From Montifringilla adamsi (taxonomy: Eukaryota; Chordata; Aves; Passeriformes; Passeridae): a stretch of 64,000 nucleotides of DNA. Below the pieces are notes generated by a model that saw only the letters and a program-made list of their open reading frames with translations, did no database searches and had not been told where the DNA came from. Shown piece by piece: positions 61,496-64,000 of this stretch. Numbering within the stretch: the stretch's first letter is position 1; each line of letters opens with the position of its first letter. Made by a program: the position numbers and the translations under genes. The DNA lies in NCBI GenBank assembly GCA_017590115.1, contig JAGGNK010010337.1, positions 620,001 to 684,000 of the forward strand. The letters run 5' to 3'.

Positions 61496-62369
61496 CTGAT
61501 AATCATTTCAATAATGCATACCTACAACAGCATCACCTTGCTGTTCATGTATCATCCACCCTGCAAATCTACTCTCCTAACATTTCATAATTTGCTTTGC
61601 TTTTTCAAAACCAGTTGGTTTTCATCAAACTCAAATCTCTTCCTTGCCTCCACTTCAGTCACTTTCTTCAGTTTCCATCAAATTTGTCTCCATCATTTTC
61701 TCAATCCGAATCTCACCAGCCTCTTTCCCTAATCCACATCATTGCTTTTATTCCTCTGCATTTGCATCAGTTAGCTTCTTTAAATCTCCTGTCTGCCAGG
61801 AGTTCTGTCAATAAAAACCTAGGAGAGATTTCCTTTACCCACTTCAAATACGGCAGCTCATTAGTTAAAGCAACCACTTTTAGGAAAAGCCAGGAACCCT
61901 GGGGTGGAGCCTACACAGCAGCTTGGCAAGACTGACACACGTGGAGTCTGCTTCATCTCAAGAGCTGTCTTACAGAAAAGACAAGCCCAGGCTCAATCAC
62001 GAAGTACTCACTGAAGTGAAAACTTGAGAGCTTACTTTGTGAACTCTTGTGAATCTTCACAGATCATACGCAAGCTGCAACTGTCAATTTCCAAAGGCAC
62101 ATCAATGACGATATCTGGGCAGACTTTCACAAGGACAGTAACGTATCCTGCATTCCTGAAACGATTAGTCACCAAAACATGTCCATGGTATCCATGCAGA
62201 GAAAATCTTACCATTCTTTTAGATGGTTCAAACACTTCGCACAAAAAATCAGCCTCAGGCAAAAAAATTCGACAGAAAATCTCTGAAGAGTGTGTGACCA
62301 CAGTCAGACACCCCCTCTAGCACTGATGCCTTCAACAGCATCCAGCAAGACACAGAGGTGCAAGCTCTT

Positions 62370-62425
62370 ATTTAAAAAAAAAAACCAAAAAACACAAAAA
62401 AACCCAAAACAAACCACTACCCCCT
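62370..62425. repeat. A-rich low-complexity tract
   Basis: Runs of A are broken by CC and CAC, followed by ACCACTACCCCC. It is simple low-complexity DNA on the right side of the unexplained open frame at 62032-62316. Confidence 0.65.
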
Positions 62426-64000
62426 GCAAATTATCTGAACAGAAAAAAATACTCCCGGACACACATTAAATTCTCAACACTTGGAAACCAAAGGCATGTG
62501 AGCAGGGAAAGGATTGTTAAAAAGGAAAGATTTTTTATGAAGACTTCATCAAGTTGCCTATTTAGTGAGCACCTCCTGTAATTTTATCTCCACTAACACT
62601 CAAACAAATAGAATTTTCTGGGTGCTATCATTTGTTTTGGAGAAAAGATGCAATGTTAGAAGAAAGGTTTTTATGTAAACACAATCTAGCAACTGGAAAC
62701 AGGAATCTCCACAAAAAAAACTAGGAATCAGCAACTAAAAAACAGCAGGTGGGATTCAGGGAACTGAAAAGCAAGGGAAGAGCTGGCAGAGGGCATGGCA
62801 GAGGGCATGGCTGCTCTGGAGCAGAAAGGGGGTTTCGGGCACTTGGGAACCTCAGCAGCTGAGAGGAGAGCCCAGTGTGGCTGGAAAAGAGCAGAAATTA
62901 GCAATTTAAAGAATAATTGTACCACTGTATTGCTGCACAAAGGAAAATCCTGCAGAGACAGTAGCAGAAACTCCTTAGAGAGATAAAGATGATGCTTCGA
63001 GGATGATTAATGGGAAATGGAATAAAGTTTGTAATAGCAGGCATGGAAGAAAATTTACTGTTACAAAATACAAGCTTAGAATGTGCAAACAAACTGGAAA
63101 AGAATGACAGGAAAAAAACTACTCTAGACATTCAGCAACCTTGTGATTGTTCACTCCCCTCATGCAGACAGCACTGAGAAGTTTGAAATAATATGCATTT
63201 ATTTCATTTTAAAGGAAAAATAATTTTTATTTTTAATACACTTCTAAATAATGTACAAAACCATTGTAATTTTATAAAACTTATAAAAACAGCAAATAAA
63301 AACCAATCAAGAAGGGTAATATGGCAAATAATACATAGCCTCACAATAGTGAAACTTTTATTAAGGAATTTTAGAAAACTGTATTCCCATGTTTGACAAA
63401 GCTGGATCCCAAAATCAATTCAAGTATGTCCACAGTGTAACATTATAAAGTTTTTTCTGAATTAAATACTGTCTACCTTAGGGTCCTTGTCAATTTGTAT
63501 GACTGCAAATATCAGTAATTTCATAAAACTAGTCTGAGCAACAAATGTGTGAAAACTGAAAAATAGTACCTATAATTAACAATCTTGTTAAATACACTTC
63601 AAATGATAATTCATACGTGTTACAGCCTTCTGAGTCTCAGTGCAAAAAAAAGCCTGAGAGACTGGAAAACTCACTATTCCACACAAGGTTTTTTCAGGCA
63701 ACCCAAGAAGACTTTTAGCATTTCTTCCCCCACTAATTACATAAAGTCATTTGTCATCTTTAAGCTCAGAAATAGACACAGGAGAACTAAGACTCTTTTT
63801 ACAGTCTTACTTCTGCTCCCCTATGTAGCTGCATGATAATCTTTTCCAGTATTAAGCAGAAATCTGCAACAGGGTCAGAAATTAAATCCAGATCCTGTGG
63901 GTGCTTTGATCAAACACTTCAGAATATGTGGATTTCCTTCTTCATCAACAGCCCTTACCTTTTGCAGGACTTTACTGCACTGAAAAATTGGGATTTGTGC

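Overview
The window is vertebrate, almost certainly avian, nuclear DNA. It carries intron-rich genes, two CpG islands, several CR1 LINE fragments and one solo LTR that resembles a family I associate with songbirds. All three recognised genes are on the minus strand: the 5' end of SWAP70 (coding exon 1 at 3471-3569, intron 1 running off the left edge), complete WEE1 (15305-24374, 11 exons, 644 codons) and the complete coding region of ZNF143 (33188-57951, 15 coding exons, 638 codons). As I recall it, human 11p15.4 has the order IPO7-ZNF143-WEE1-SWAP70, so this is a conserved block read in reverse. IPO7 would be expected to the right of the window.

Layout. 1-3470: SWAP70 intron 1. 3180-3740: SWAP70 CpG-island promoter. 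3741-14024: intergenic DNA with two CR1 fragments (8455-9160 and 12056-13100). 14025-15304: probable WEE1 3' UTR. 15305-24374: WEE1, with a CR1 scrap and structured palindromes in its introns. 23680-24660: WEE1 CpG island, broken by a 5-base N gap next to the start codon; a CACGTG E-box lies about 435 bp upstream. 24661-32486: intergenic DNA with no confident gene. 32487-33187: probable ZNF143 3' UTR. 33188-57951: ZNF143, whose intron between coding exons 5 and 6 holds a 395-bp solo LTR with an intact 6-bp target duplication and an old CR1 fragment. 57959-64000: ZNF143 intron/upstream DNA. No CpG island or non-coding first exon was recognised there, so the ZNF143 promoter probably lies outside the window.

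All exon junctions of WEE1 and ZNF143 were placed by hand from splice signals, reading-frame phase and recalled human proteins. They sum to uninterrupted frames (1935 and 1917 nt including stops). The genes are not an operon. WEE1 is the nuclear tyrosine kinase that restrains CDK1, ZNF143 is a seven-zinc-finger promoter-binding activator, and SWAP70 is a Rac-linked PIP3-binding actin regulator. I found no convincing new multi-gene system. The items most worth a second look are splice-site choices (a GC donor in SWAP70 and alternative sites in ZNF143), perfect intronic hairpins, the datable solo LTR and a few unexplained open frames between genes.
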